Shown piece after piece: positions 20,675 to 20,831 of a DNA stretch of 20,831 bases. A program made the translations under genes and the position numbers. Under the pieces are notes generated by a model that was not told the DNA's origin, did not search any database, and saw nothing but the letters and a program-made list of their open reading frames with translations. Numbering within the stretch: the first letter of the stretch is position 1; every line of letters starts with the position of its first letter. This stretch comes from a bacterium (GTDB lineage: Bacteria > Bacillota_I > Bacilli_A > RFN20 > CAG-826), in NCBI GenBank assembly GCA_004561785.1, contig SFUB01000017.1, positions 1 through 20,831 on the forward strand, written 5' to 3'.

Positions 20675-20831
20675 ATGCAAATCATAGAAAGAGATTCCTA
20701 TTTACAGAAACTGATTAATAAAAGAGGCAATGGTCTTGTCAAAATTGTTACGGGTATAAGAAGATGTGGAAAATCTTTCTTGCTTGATCCTTTGTTTAAA
20801 GATTATTTGATAGGGGAAAAGGTACAAGAAG
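20675..20831 (+). CDS. AAA-type ATPase, N-terminal fragment cut by the window end
   Basis: The first 52 codons of a gene that runs off the window. GIRRCGKS (residues 27-34) is a Walker A nucleotide-binding loop, and the preceding ERDSYLQKLINKRGNGLVKIVT resembles the start of the widespread AAA/DUF4143-type ATPases, whose cellular role is poorly known and which are common in genomic islands. The ATG at 20675 has GGAGG four bases upstream. Its codons are A/T-rich, unlike every other gene here, which points to recent acquisition. The missing remainder is needed to confirm the family. Confidence 0.75.
   Translation, partial: MQIIERDSYLQKLINKRGNGLVKIVTGIRRCGKSFLLDPLFKDYLIGEKVQE

Noticed and set aside
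1..20831. CRISPR array, prophage or toxin-antitoxin module
   Set aside because: No spaced repeats, no phage structural genes and no paired small genes with recognisable toxin or antitoxin motifs were seen.

Overview
The window looks like a chromosomal segment of an uncultured, moderately GC-rich member of the Bacillota, probably class Bacilli near the RF39/Erysipelotrichales/Mollicutes radiation (inference). Evidence: the ylbF-rsmD-coaD order known from Bacillus, an RNase J, an Spx-type ArsC-fold protein, YitT/DUF2179, a Bacillus-type peptide deformylase, and insertless archaeal/eukaryote-like ProRS. UGA acts as a stop in several genes (proS, rsmD, def, rnj, maf), so the code is not the mycoplasma one.

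Layout. 1-640: a decayed, probably internally deleted ISL3-like insertion sequence that still has a promoter, ribosome binding site and flanking terminators. 779-925: tRNA-Ser(GCU) on the minus strand. 1095-2831: Na/Pi cotransporter with PhoU-like tail, convergent with proS (2878-4326), behind which lies a membrane-anchored degenerate GGDEF-EAL protein (4363-6108). 6196-6287: tRNA-Ser(CGA). 6483-7502: YitT-like membrane protein, divergent from an unrecognised membrane-anchored protein (7728-8648). 8710-9258: degenerate laccase-domain (YfiH/YlmD-like) protein. 9318-10698: coaD, rsmD and ylbF as one minus-strand operon, divergent from def (10748-11308). 11525-13751: rnj followed at once by maf. 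13726-14103: membrane-anchored EIIB-like protein without its phosphorylated cysteine, divergent from a CYTH triphosphatase (14139-14711). 14749-15162: spx, divergent from a Cof-type HAD phosphatase (15259-16062). 16098-18802: phosphohexomutase behind an RluA-type pseudouridine synthase. 18895-20283: MATE exporter. 20432-20522: tRNA-Ser(GGA), followed by visibly AT-rich DNA with the start of an AAA-type ATPase, running off the end.

Most of this is housekeeping: translation (three serine tRNAs, ProRS, Def, RsmD, RluA), RNA decay (RNase J, YlbF), CoA synthesis, sugar-phosphate metabolism and transport. No operon reads as a complete new defence or metabolic system. The most unusual signals are: (1) ten genes whose start codon lies only 6-12 bases after a -10 box with no Shine-Dalgarno, i.e. 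near-leaderless mRNAs, whereas coaD and rsmD inside an operon have textbook Shine-Dalgarno sites; (2) three proteins built on familiar enzyme folds (GGDEF-EAL, PTS EIIB, laccase-domain) that have lost their catalytic residues; (3) a perfect 19-bp palindrome between the -35 and -10 of the GGDEF-EAL-like gene; (4) an out-of-frame TTG start with a strong ribosome binding site just before rnj.
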